Shown in pieces: positions 35,442 through 46,133 of a DNA stretch of 64,000 nt. A model generated the notes under the pieces. That model searched no databases. It worked only from the letters and a program-made list of their open reading frames with translations, and was not told the DNA's origin. Source of the stretch: Dichomitus squalens LYAD-421 SS1. Lineage: Eukaryota; Basidiomycota; Agaricomycetes; Polyporales; Polyporaceae. The stretch is taken from contig NW_006766899.1 of the NCBI RefSeq assembly GCF_000275845.1, positions 70,414 through 134,413 of the forward strand, in the 5' to 3' direction. The number at the start of each line of letters is the position of its first letter. The stretch's first letter is position 1. Made by a program: the position numbers and the translations under genes.

Positions 35442-36800
35442 CTGTATGCCGTAGTTAGTGACTTGATATCCGTCAACCTTCTGTGCAGACGTACCAGGGA
35501 AAAGGTCATGAGCCATCGCAGTCGACGGTGCCTCAGAAGCGCCGCAGACCGTAACTTGGCCATCTGATCATCACTGATGTACATAGCGCGGACGTGTCCA
35601 TCCTCGTCTAGGTCAAAGGAATTGGCGAATGTTGCTGGAGATCCTATGGAAAAGTCGTCCGTGGTGTGGTAGGATTGCTTGCGGAGCAACAGACAGGCCA
35701 AGCCTCGCCAAGGGTCCTCGCAAGCGAGGAGGGCTACGTGGGTAGATTGGCTTGGGTTCGACGACGAGATCCGAACGACAGGGAGATGGACTTGCATGCC
35801 GTATGCGGAACAATTACATAGATAGGGGTGTATCGAGGATGTAGCCTAGCTTGCGATGGAATGCTCCTCTTAGGAGGGGCACGAGACTCGACAAGCCCTG
35901 GAAATCACCTGGGGAGGATGCGAGGAGGCCGTGGTCTCTTGTAGCGAGGAAGGCGGCTCCAGGGGATGTGGATGTATCCCTGGGCGCATAGCTGTACGTT
36001 GACCAGGCAGGGAACGTGAGAATGTCGGTGGAGTGGAGTGAACGGAGCCCCCAGGCAAAGATGGACTGGTCAGGAATCTTCCGCAAGACTTCCTCTTGGA
36101 GGCGTAAGAACGCGTGCTTACCTCCCCCGCCGTATATGACGGGCAAATGGACGCCAAATATACCGAACAAGGAATACGCCTTGTCCTCCGCGCGCGTCGT
36201 CTCCCTGGAAGCTGCTCAAGACATATGACGGGCGATGGGGAAGCCCGACAGCTGTCTGTCGAAAGTCAATATTGAGCGGTCCACGCCCGTGATGGCCTCA
36301 AGAGATCTCGAACTTGGAGCCAAGTACTGACCAATCGTTGAAGAGGAACTCGACCGCTCGAGGTGCGATGAGTTCCTGGAGCGTCCATCCGCGTCGGTGC
36401 CACCTGCTATCCCGGAACTCTTGCTCCGAGTTCTTGGACGCGCTGTTGACATCCGATAGGTACGCATAACAGGCGTCAGCCTTACTGTACCAAACGAACA
36501 TCGAGTTGATTGCCTCGGAGAGCTCGGCAGAGCTCGTCTTGTCGATGCAACAGGAGTCGACCCAACCATAGTCATAGCCGCGACCTAGTGCAAAGCGACG
36601 AGATCTCAGGACCTTCTGTGATATCATAGGATAGGGGAGTCGAAGATTGTGTTGCCGGGATGCTTCCTTTGGATTTCGCAGAGTTGTTGGAATGTCTGCT
36701 CTCCATAGGGGTTTTATGTGTGTGAGAGGATCGCATAGGTGACATGCTCGGGCTTGACGAACTCCACAAAGCGGAAAGTTCGCGTGTCGAGCAATCGCAT
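35430..36800 (-). pseudogene. HET-domain gene with nonsense and frameshift lesions
   Basis: HET domains trigger programmed death in fungal non-self recognition. Reading from ATG at 36800: RFVEFVKPEHVTYAILSHT, then TAA (36714-36716) exactly where the invariant Trp of the HET motif belongs, then GEQTFQQLCEIQRKHPG. After a frameshift near 36630 comes YDYGWVDSCCIDKTSS, then SEAINSMFVWYSKADACYAYL and WHRRGWTLQELIAPRAVEFL. A shift near 36300 is followed by LEAITGVDRSIL, then TGA (36216-36218) at another expected Trp before ASRETTRAEDKAYSLFGIFG. A further shift near 35815 precedes CSAYGMQVHLPVV and GSPATFANSFDLDEDGHVRAM. At least two stops and three shifts mean no full protein can be made. Both stops fit G-to-A changes of Trp codons. 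Confidence 0.85.
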
Positions 36801-38542
36801 CGTCGACTTACACCAGGCCTGTGGAAAATATATCCGTCAACCTGGAGAGCATTGAGAATCTACTTCGAACGCTTACCCTCAAGTTCGCTGGCAAAGCCTC
36901 GAAGAATGTGGAGTGTCTGGTCACGGAAGCGGTTGGGCTTATCATCCACAGTCAGCACGCCCTTGCGACCCTCAAGCCACAACCTCAAGGTCTCATGTCA
37001 CCGCCCCCAAACTTCCCTGTCCATCTGTCAAATCTATAGAGTCAGACTGCGTAGCCTTGGAGCTATGAAGACGCTGACAAAGGTCCACTGGTATGTCATC
37101 TATCGAGGTTCAACAAAGAGCTTCCTTGCGACCAGGAGAGGAAGTAGAAGGTGGATATCGCTAGGTATGTACACATTGCAGATTTGAGGTCCAAGGGGTG
37201 TGCGAATGACCAAGAATTAGATGCTGGTTGTATTGAGTCGCGGCTGTGCGAAGCACAGGTTGTGCGATTTGAACGAAGTGTCAGTGCCCTATGGACTGAA
37301 CCCTAGGATGGCAGATACCAGTTTAACTGTACTTTGAGTAGAACACTTTCACGAGGCCTTAGGGTCATGGATGCAATCTGTAGCTTGACTGACGTCATGA
37401 TTCCTAAGACATTAGTCTTCCTTGCGACCTCGGTGAAAAATACCATTCAATCGTAGCCGCAAACATACCGGATGAGCGCTTTATCACGGAGCGTTGGACA
37501 TTGGAGATTACCGGGGTAGGCAAGTCAGGAGAGGATTCTGCACGATGCGACACACAATGACAAGTCAAGCACGGATCCGGAGAAGGCGACAGGCGGGCAT
37601 TCGGGTAGACACTAGACGGGCGCTTACCGGCATAGAGGCCAGGCGCACCGAGAGTAGGTCCACTGGTAATGCGAACGGCCACGCTCGACACGCCGTTCGA
37701 GTCGTGCATCGCTCCAGTTCCCCGTAGAACGTGCCGAATCCCGCTCGTTGAAGTGCATCCGGATGCTTCGCATGTCAAGGTGGAGACAAGGTTCACTCCA
37801 TGTCTACTACTATTACTACTACTACTACTAGCAGACTAGCTTCGTACGAGGGACGATTTTGCGCCTCCGTTCAATGCGAGTCGGGTTTACGCCCGCGGAG
37901 AGCTCGCAATGGGCGACCTTCCTTTGCTATTCGGTCAGAAAGCTCCGTCACAGCCTCATTCAGCTCAGGTTCTGTGTCTGCATCCCTGGACTCCCTCGAC
38001 CTCTGTCTTGGTTGATGTATGACCTTTCTCCAGTGACTCGGAGAATATGTGAATGCCATGTGATGCAGTCAGAATGAGGGCTTTACGTGGTATTCCCGCA
38101 GTGGGGCGCAATCAACCACTCATGCCGTCAAAGTTCGAAAGTGCATAATGTTCAGTCTTCTTGTCCAGAGCACGGGTCCCATTGATATTCCCCTTCTTCG
38201 ACAATAGTCCACATGCCACTTCGAGCTGCAGCATCGCCTGGATCCCGCCGTGACCACCCGCCATGAACCTTAAATGTGCTGCGGTAGCGTGAGCTCAGGG
38301 TCCTTTCAAAACCCGCGATAAGATCGTATGTTCCTTGAGCGCCCCTATCTGCCGAGCTGCATCGACGCCCTCTGAATAAGTGAACAAGTAAGTTCCTACC
38401 CGCCTCTCTCAGTGATATGCAGCTGACCATCACCAGTCTGTCTTTGAGTCATGTGCAAAGCGACCCTTTCCTGGCTACTGCCAGGAAACGCACCCTCTAT
38501 GGCAGATGGTTGGTAAGTGGTTACTCCCGTTATCCTTGTCCC
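36801..38542. other. 1.7-kb stretch without a supported gene
   Basis: Only short open frames without motifs, plus a (CTA)n microsatellite at 37804-37830. An upstream exon of the next gene may lie at its right end, since the reading frame stays open back to 38417. Confidence 0.4.
37804..37830 (+). repeat. (CTA)n microsatellite
   Basis: Nine near-perfect trinucleotide units, one interrupted by tat. Seen directly. Confidence 0.8.
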
Positions 38543-40467
38543 ATGCAAGTTGAATTGATCGACCTCCACGATATGTACTTACGAAGGGAGAATTCTCTGG
38601 TAAGTAACAACACACTTCATTCAAGGTAGACACCCAACACATTCGGAATTTACACACTAGCGCAACCCCTCCTACTGGGTCGATAGAGACCTCTCGTCCT
38701 ATGTGCATTCGACATATGCCCAAATCATCGCTTCGCAGCTATCGAGCATCATTGACGAAAACAAACTTACTCCTCAAGCTCTATGGTACCTTCAAGACAG
38801 TCGCGAACAGCTTCACGCGTGAGTTCTACCAATACCTCCTCAAGCTCGATACTACTTTGAACTAACGCATCACTACTAGGATCGCAGAGAAGCCATCTCT
38901 ACAGGAGGCCCTATTGGGACTCGCAGAGTCCATTCCACCGAAGGTCCGATACGCCACTCTCCGAGTTCGCCATGTGCAGCAACTGTCCGAGGAGCTCGCA
39001 TCGCAACCATCGTCCCCGACATCGCCCCCGGAGGAGTCCGTGCTTGAGCAAGACGATAATGTCGCTGAAAGCATTGGCAGCGAATTCATCTCGGGTGGAC
39101 ACATCGATACGGACATCAGCCCTGTCTCGGCTACTATGAGCGAGTTTCCTCTTCACATCGATGATACCACTTCGTCCATCGTTCTCGCGGATTTCACACC
39201 GTCCGGGGGCGGAGCGCAACAGCGGACGATGACGCCGGTGCAGGAGGTCACAGAGGCGCCTACAGTCCTCACCAACGCCGACGCTGCGCCCTGCATCGCC
39301 GCCGGACCTCCGCTTGGGGCGATGAATCCTGAAGAAGGCGCATCAGCAGGGTTTCGCGGAGGCGAGAGTGAGCCGCGTCCGATTGCTCACGTGGAGCCTG
39401 GTGCGAGCTCGTCGGAGTCGACTCTGCAGACAGCGGGCGACGAGCCGTCACGCAGCGGCGAGGAGACCGGCACTACCGAGGTGCCAACCTCTGCTGGGGT
39501 GCTATCAGAGGGAGAGCACAACTCAGTCCCCGCGAACTCCAACGACGACGCCTCCCTGCCTGGTGACGTGCCACAGCGGGAGGTGGAGGAGATTGTGCCT
39601 TCGGAGCAATGCATGCAGCATTCATCGGGGGAAGAGAACGTCCCGTACCAGGAGGCCGGTGCCGTACCTTCCGCTCGTTTGCAGCATGAGGGCCCATCGG
39701 AGTGCTCGGAGGACTCACAGGAAGCTCAGCGGCCCGAGGAGCCTCTTTCTCCACGGAACTTGCCCGATCCTCTTGCTACCGGAAATATGGATGATCAGCG
39801 TCCGAACAGCAGCGGTGGTATCGAGGATTCACAGGACCCAACGGCCGAGACCCCGACGCAAGATGGGGTGCCATCGCCGACCAATCTAGATCATCAAACC
39901 GACTCCAAGCCTCCTGCACTCACAGAAGAGATTCAACAGCTTGAGGAAGGGCCCGGCACCGCCGACAGCGAGCAGCCCCTAGCTGAGCCAGGAGCCGCGA
40001 TGCCGGTAGAGACGTCATGTCTTGCACCCGGTGGTCCTTTATCGCAGGCAACGAACCACAGACCGATTGTGCAGTCGGCCACGCCAGCGGCGGCAAGCAC
40101 GGAGACGTGCACTGCAACGACGACCATGACGGCGGAGCCGACTGCTCCACCGTCGTCGACTGTTCTCTCTTCGCAGACTGCTCTCCTTTCGCCCAAGGCT
40201 CCCCCTTCGCCGACCATCACTCTAGAGTCCGGCGCGGAGATGCAGCTTATAAGCCGAGACAGCAGTGAGTCGAGAGAGCCTAGTCCGCCTCCTGCGAGCA
40301 CAGGCATTGACCCAGGAGGCGCGATTCCGCATCCGAGCCCGTCGCGACAAGCGGTCTCTCGTGCAGGACCGTCCACCCAGGGTAGCCACAGCTCCGCCCG
40401 TCCCCAAGCCAGCCCGAGAAACGGTGGTAGAGGCCGTCAAGCAAGGCACCGAGGGAGGAGGGGTTGA
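38543..40467 (+). CDS. Hypothetical protein, short helical head and long disordered tail
   Basis: Not recognised. Exons 38543-38599, 38661-38818 and 38880-40467 join in frame for 600 residues. The first 115 or so (LHDMYLRRENS, SYWVDRDLSSYVHSTYAQII, LTPQALWYLQDSREQLHAIA, VRYATLRVRHVQQLSEELAS) look helical and folded. The other 480 are rich in Ser, Pro, Glu, Thr and Ala with many SPT, PEE and SSE words, and are almost certainly disordered; the last 25 residues turn basic (SPRNGGRGRQARHRGRRG). An open frame of this length with such a steady bias is likely coding. The start is uncertain: the frame is open to an ATG at 38417. It sits among decayed kinase and HET genes but shares no motif with them. 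Confidence 0.6.
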
Positions 40468-40699
40468 CATCGGAGTACATGTATAACAGGCTGGGGTTTG
40501 CGGGGAACCAGAAAGAGAAAGAGAACGGAGCGTGTCCAATTCGAGGCTTGCGCACACAGAATGTCATTATGGCGTGGAATGAGGTGGTGAACAATGACAA
40601 ACCTATAGGAGGACTATCGGACTGATAATTGTTCATCGCTCCCTGCGATGCCTCGGGACTGACAGACCTCAAAAGCCTCTCCCCAACGTCATAACTCGT

Positions 40700-41420
40700 A
40701 GGCGCGCCGATGAGTTCTACGTGCTTCCAAGGCTCCAAGGAAGCGTACCAGTGAGGAGGTGCACGTCAAAGGGTCAAGAAGCTGCAGGCCACCGTCAGCA
40801 CTAGACTTATATGCGCCATACTCGAAGCACACATGCTCACCTTGGGCGTTGAGAACACGCCAGTCTGAAGTCGATCAAGTAGAGGCGTTGACTGTTGTTT
40901 CCCTTACCAGGATGAAGTCCTGGGCTTGAGGTCGCAATATTCCCTTCTCACGAACGTGTTGAAAGACGTCTGACTACTGATGTTATCAGCGATAAGAGCA
41001 TCCCAGTCCTGGTTCAGCCGTACCATCTGATGTATGTGCGCAGGGCGATTCTGCTAGTCGAGATCGCCTTCTGGGAAGGAGACGTCGGGATGCGATCCAC
41101 GACTGCCAGAAGCTCGGAATATCGTGGCCTTCCTCATGCGAAGTCACGAGGGATACCTGTTCTGGCGATATCACGCTTTAAGTAACCTACCAGCTTCCCG
41201 GGGGTTAGGGGTCTAACTCACCTTCAACAAGAGCGCACGCTTCACGGGTAGAATGGGATGCCGCACTTGGTTCGTAACACGGGATTTCCCACATCTTGAC
41301 CTACAGCTTGATCGTGTATGTCGCTCATTATGGCTGCGGAGTAGACCTGCTCTGTGTCTCCATTTGGATGATGTCTTCAGATGTACAGGTAGACTACTCA
41401 CCGAACGTCCCGTGATCGAT
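40700..41420 (-). pseudogene. Decayed protein-kinase-like sequence
   Basis: Read on the minus strand, a kinase catalytic loop is visible in pieces near 40915-40955: KGIL, then GACCTCAAGCCCAGG (DLKPR) and FIL, separated by small indels that break the frame. About 40 nt on is RLYLIDFRLACSQRP, which resembles the DFG-loop region with Arg for Gly. HVCFEYGAYKSSADGGLQLLD follows. The part upstream (41000-41420) is too degraded to place. No open frame covers the domain. A kinase-like relic is the best reading, with moderate doubt. Confidence 0.4.
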
Positions 41421-44280
41421 CATACTGTGGTAGCGCAGCCGCATGTTGTTGGCAGCCGTGAAATGTTAGATACGGTGCTAGAGATCCGGCTGCGTGCCCC
41501 TTCTCGGCGAGCTCGTGGTCCTGGGAGGAAGAGACAGAGGCAGTGATGTCAAGTTAATAAGACATGGTGGATGACAAGTATGACCAGATGGACAATGAGA
41601 AGGTCGTCGACTTTAGCGAAGGGGAATCAATTCGTGGAATACATGGCATTAGGCGCCTAACGCCACTTTTCGTCCGGGCCGTCCTTCGTGAACCGTCGTG
41701 ACTCGTGACCATCATCGCGGGCAGCGTCGGCCTCTTTTCCGCCGCACCGCATTGACCGTGATGCTCTCAAGCAAACTCCAGTCGGTCAAACTCCTTGATC
41801 TTGAGGTAGCAGTCCTTTTACGATGAGGGCGCCCCCGGAGGGACAATCGTGTTCTTCGGCTCATGACTGCTGCCACCCCGGGCGAGGACCTCACTGTGGA
41901 GATGGTTGGTAGTGGTAAATCTAGTGAGTCCCTGTAACATATGCTGGTTGCATCGACTCGTTTCTCCTCCTCAATCGCTTCATTCGGTTTCCCATCACCT
42001 TTGACGCCGACTTCCAAATTTTCGGAAGAGAGAGCCAGATGCGGCGGAAGCTTTGCAGGGCGCTGCGACCTCGACTGATCATAGCACCATTGCCAACGTG
42101 TGGAACTCTGTATGCATTGGTACGTAGTTCATTTTGCTGCATAATTCTTCCGTCACAGTGCCATCCGTTCGACCCCTCAGCGATTGATATACGCATGGTT
42201 CATCTGTACGTGCATCTACCTACATGATCGAATTCACATTGCAGCCTGATGCTGTTGGCCTGAAGCATCTTCGTGGGGCATCTCATGTTGTGTCCGTCAA
42301 GGCATAATCAATCTTGACGGAGACAAACATAGTCACTCAGTGGAAACCTTCTTGCGAGAACATGCTCTGAATGGCCTAGGGGAACGTGGAGGTGCCGTCA
42401 TCCCATTCAGGGAGCGACAAGAACCAACCTACCCTCATTCCGTCTATCTTGCGGAGAGTCACGATCTCTATCTACGACTTCAAGCTACTGACAACGCTTC
42501 ACTCACTAAAGACTTGGAAGTTGCTGCACACGGTGCGTGTGCAGCACATGGCTCTCTCGTCCACACTTTGCCTGAGGCTTGTGGACGACTGGCAGCACTT
42601 GTAACTACCAACATTCTCGGATACGACAATTTGAGCCTCTCGGGAGCTTACACCAATCTGGTCCACGACTCTGTTGATACATGCATTATAAGAAGGGTAT
42701 ACTATGAACAGTCCGATGTTATGGATACATGAGAATGTTCAATCGATCATAAGTAACAGTCGTCTCCTGGTCGTCGTGCTATGGATCAATCCAGGGCTCC
42801 GGGAACACTCAGCTTTTCCCGGAGCCCTGGCTCATACAACGGCTCTGTGGAATCATGCTCAGCACAGGCTCTCCCCAGTTCCAATAAGGCGATGGGATAC
42901 TCACGCGCAACACAAACCGCAAGTCAAGCATGCAATGATAGCCGCCACGCCCTCTACGATCGCTGTATGACATGCATGTTCAGAGATTGAAGCCGAGCAC
43001 TACATGCAGCTTCCATCTGCTTACCTGCGAATAAGCACTCTATGATACCAACGATCCCGGCAGCTAGGGTACATATGGCGTCCGCCAAGCATGCAAAAAC
43101 GCCTATAAACATTCATCAGTTCTAGCGCCGTCTCTTCCCCATCGCCTCGCGTGGTTGACGTACCTACTATACAAGAAATTATGATTCTATATTTTCCAGA
43201 AGTGAGCTACCGGCGTTGCTTGCGGTGTCTGGAAGAATGACCCTACCCCATGACGGAGGTGGAAAGTAGTACAGAATACCAGGTATGATGTGGAGACTGG
43301 TCGCTAGCAACGAATGTCCTTTATATACATAGACCCCATGGCCACACCATCCGTCCGAAAATATCTGATGACACAAGTGACGTATGAAGCTCCTGGTATG
43401 GCTCCGACAGACGCGGCTCCGACACACTCCAAGACTGGGTGGTACATACTTAGGGTCCTTTCGCTACCGCGGATTGGGTCTGTCGGATTTGTGAACAGTG
43501 TGGAGCGCTTACAAATCGAGATGTCGAGATTTCCCACCGGTTCAAGATAGAGTTTCTCTGAACGGAATATGCGCGCCATGAGCCGCTACGTGCAGACATA
43601 GACGTTCCGCAGGCACGAGAGCACGTATCGCGCAGGCGCGCCGTCAAGTTGAATGCCACGCGGCCTAACGAACATTACTTAGCCATGCTGTAAATGTGCG
43701 CTTCAAATAATTGGAATCAGCGCCCAACAAGCGCTTACAAACACGCCCAAGGAGTCCAACCACCGTCGTGTCTCGAGCACCCTGCCATTGCCCACAATCA
43801 GGAACACTCCCATTCTTTCACTTGGAACATAGTGAATTAAAATCGTTACCTACTTGCATATGTCAGGCCACACGGACACCGTGGCCGGCACTCGAAGCGT
43901 CACATCCCGAACAGCTCGAAGGCCGCTGCCAAGTATACCGCAATCACAGTCGCTGCTTCCTTTGAGATACTCGTTGCGTGAGTTAAAGGCGAGTCTTGGA
44001 GCCTGTTGAACTGGTATGATAACTGGCCAACCAGTACTTTTGCCAGCGATCGACTATGCACTTCGGCGGTGAGTTGGCTTGGTCTGACCCGGCCCAACGT
44101 TTCTCCTGTTAACATCCGTATCCTAACGACGTCCGACGGTATTGTAACAACCGCTAGAGCGCGATGGGATTGCTAGTTTTTCTGGAATGCCGAGGCTGTC
44201 CCGGACATGAGCCATCCCCCGTCGCTTCATGCTGCAGTGCGGCAAGTTTTGGAACTCAGACGAGCGTCCTCGGACTTTTC
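41421..44280. other. 2.9-kb stretch, no supported gene; one strong hairpin
   Basis: Open frames at 42340-42732 and 43304-43579 have no recognised motif. A 15-bp perfect inverted repeat is at 42791-42830. The content may be further decayed genes of the same zone. Confidence 0.4.
42791..42830. repeat. Strong hairpin, 15-bp perfect arms
   Basis: ccagggctccgggaa (42791-42805) pairs perfectly with ttcccggagccctgg (42816-42830) across a 10-nt loop. Eleven of the 15 pairs are G-C, so a stable stem would form in RNA from either strand. Confidence 0.85.
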
Positions 44281-45573
44281 ATTGTCCATACTCTAGGGAT
44301 GCCTTCAGATCTCGACCTGACTCACCGTGACCGATTACAAACCACAACCAACTCTACGCCCTATGAAATGTCCATGTCTACGTCGTCTCTTTGCGATTTC
44401 AGCTGGGAGCCAGCTACGTCTCTGCAAGTTACCCCGCGTAGCAGCAAGGCCCTCACAAAAGCCACCCGATCAGCTGACACCAAGCAAGATAGCAAGATAT
44501 CTCGCGAGTTGTTACAGGCTGTCAGGGACGCCATGAAAGGTGTGTCTGTTCAATGAACTGGGTCGATGCGGCTGACTAGTGTTGCATGACTAGCTCACCG
44601 TCGAGCTTGGGAAGTTGGCGTCTCACATCGGGATGTGAGCACTGGAAATGTGCTTATATCGGAACGACCTGAAGACAGGCTACGAGGATTCCTTCGTGAC
44701 TTCGACTACAGCTCGATTACGAGGGCGATTTTGCAACAGCCTCTCGACGACTCGCCGCTCGCGGGTCCTCTTCTACGTATGAGGGACGAGACTGGAGATG
44801 AAGATATGAAAGAGCGAACGGTTCGTCCTTCTCATGAATCATATGGAACATATGGAATCATCTGACCTCGCGTGGTCGACGGCAGGGCACGTACTACTAC
44901 ATGTCCTACACCTTGCTGAGTAGTGAAGATACCATTCATACAGCTCATCACGATTTGGAATCCTTCCTACTGGACCCTCCTGTGGATTGTCTTGCGCTAT
45001 ACTGGTCACGATTACAAACCCAACCCTTGGCAGCCGGATCCTTGCGCGCGCGCGTACAGGATTGGTAACGACGAAATGGCTGCCTCTGCGAAGGCTCACT
45101 GGATCATCGATCGCAAGCTCCGCATCACGTTCACAGGGAACAAGCCTTTGATAGACCTCATGCACGACTTCAGGATGCTCATCTGGCAAAGGACGGTTGT
45201 CCACCCTTACGAGCAAGAGCCTCGATATCTCACGCACGCCGCAGTGTTAGAACTCTTTGACAAGGCCCTTGCTCGCTCTAACGAGTGGCCAGATGCAAAG
45301 AGCGAAGGGCCCAAGCCTTTCGTGGGACCTCATACTGTGTCCGTCAACTTGGATCAGCCGAAGCGCCATGCTGAGCAAGATGCTGAGGACTCGGAGTCAA
45401 CAGTGAAGCGGTCCCGCAGGCAGAGCAAGAAGGAGAACGGGACGGCCACAGGTGACCCCTTCGAGAGCACTTCTAATCCTCAACTCACCACGGTCAAGGG
45501 TAGCAGCAGGGGTAGCCGTGGCCGCGCGGGAGGTGGTAGCAAGACGCGTGGGTCGGAGAAACAACAGTCGTGA
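44281..45573 (+). pseudogene. FunK1-type protein kinase with a one-base frameshift
   Basis: FunK1 kinases are a basidiomycete-expanded serine/threonine kinase-like family. Visible pieces: SRELLQAVRDAMK, intron to 44593, AHRRAWEVGVSHRDVSTGNVLI (catalytic loop), GFLRDFDYSS (DFD in place of DFG, normal for FunK1), an intron 44821-44886, then GTYYYMSYTLL and HTAHHDLESF. Here an extra C in ttcctactgg (near 44967) shifts the frame, and the family continues in the new frame with YWTLLWIVLRYTGH to the stop at 45573. The C-terminal tail is basic (KRSRRQSKKENG, GSRGRAGGGSKTRG). Upstream of 44460 the kinase N-lobe is hard to recognise. One shift could be a sequence error; together with the poor N-lobe I call it a pseudogene, with doubt. 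Confidence 0.7.
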
Positions 45574-46133
45574 TTGGTTCAACTCAATATCACAACGTAG
45601 AGCTCTCTGTTTGTTCGTGTGTTTGTACTATATTCCTACGTCATGTGAGTGTCCTGCCATAAGACGCTTCTTTGCGGCCGAGTCTATTTCAGTATTCTTC
45701 TTTAGAATACATGGGCAAGAAGAGTTTCTCCGAGTCCGCTCACGATTCTTGAGCATGCTCCCGCGAAACGAAGGGAATGTCTCGACCGTGCGTACGGCTT
45801 CCGGGCCGTCTTTGCGTGCCTGTAGTAATGGTCATGAAACGCTCATGAAGAGCCGAAGTCTAACTTCCTCAGAGCGCTCACCTACAGGTCGTCTGCTACG
45901 CGGCAAATCTAACGACCCATACGTCAGAAACATCGTCGTCGGGAATCTGCATACTACACCCGACCCAGCAACGTAGCGATCGTGCCGTGTATATCTATAC
46001 GCATCCAGGACGATGCCTAACGGATGTTGATGCGAAACCATCCAGCACACAGCAAGGGAGCCCAATAAAAAGCCCGTCTATTGAGAAGAAAGTAAAATCG
46101 CCAGTACAAAGGGAGTGCCGCTCGAGATGTAGC
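45574..46133. other. 3' flank between FunK1 relic and first MFS gene
   Basis: From about 45980 the sequence resembles 50685 onward (tgtatatctatacgcatc versus tgtctatctatatgcgtc), marking the left edge of the duplicated block. No gene seen. Confidence 0.5.

Noticed and set aside
42340..42732. Possible F-box or LRR relic in the decay zone
   Set aside because: A few LRR-like words (DFKLLTTLHSLKTWKLL) in one frame only; too little to call.
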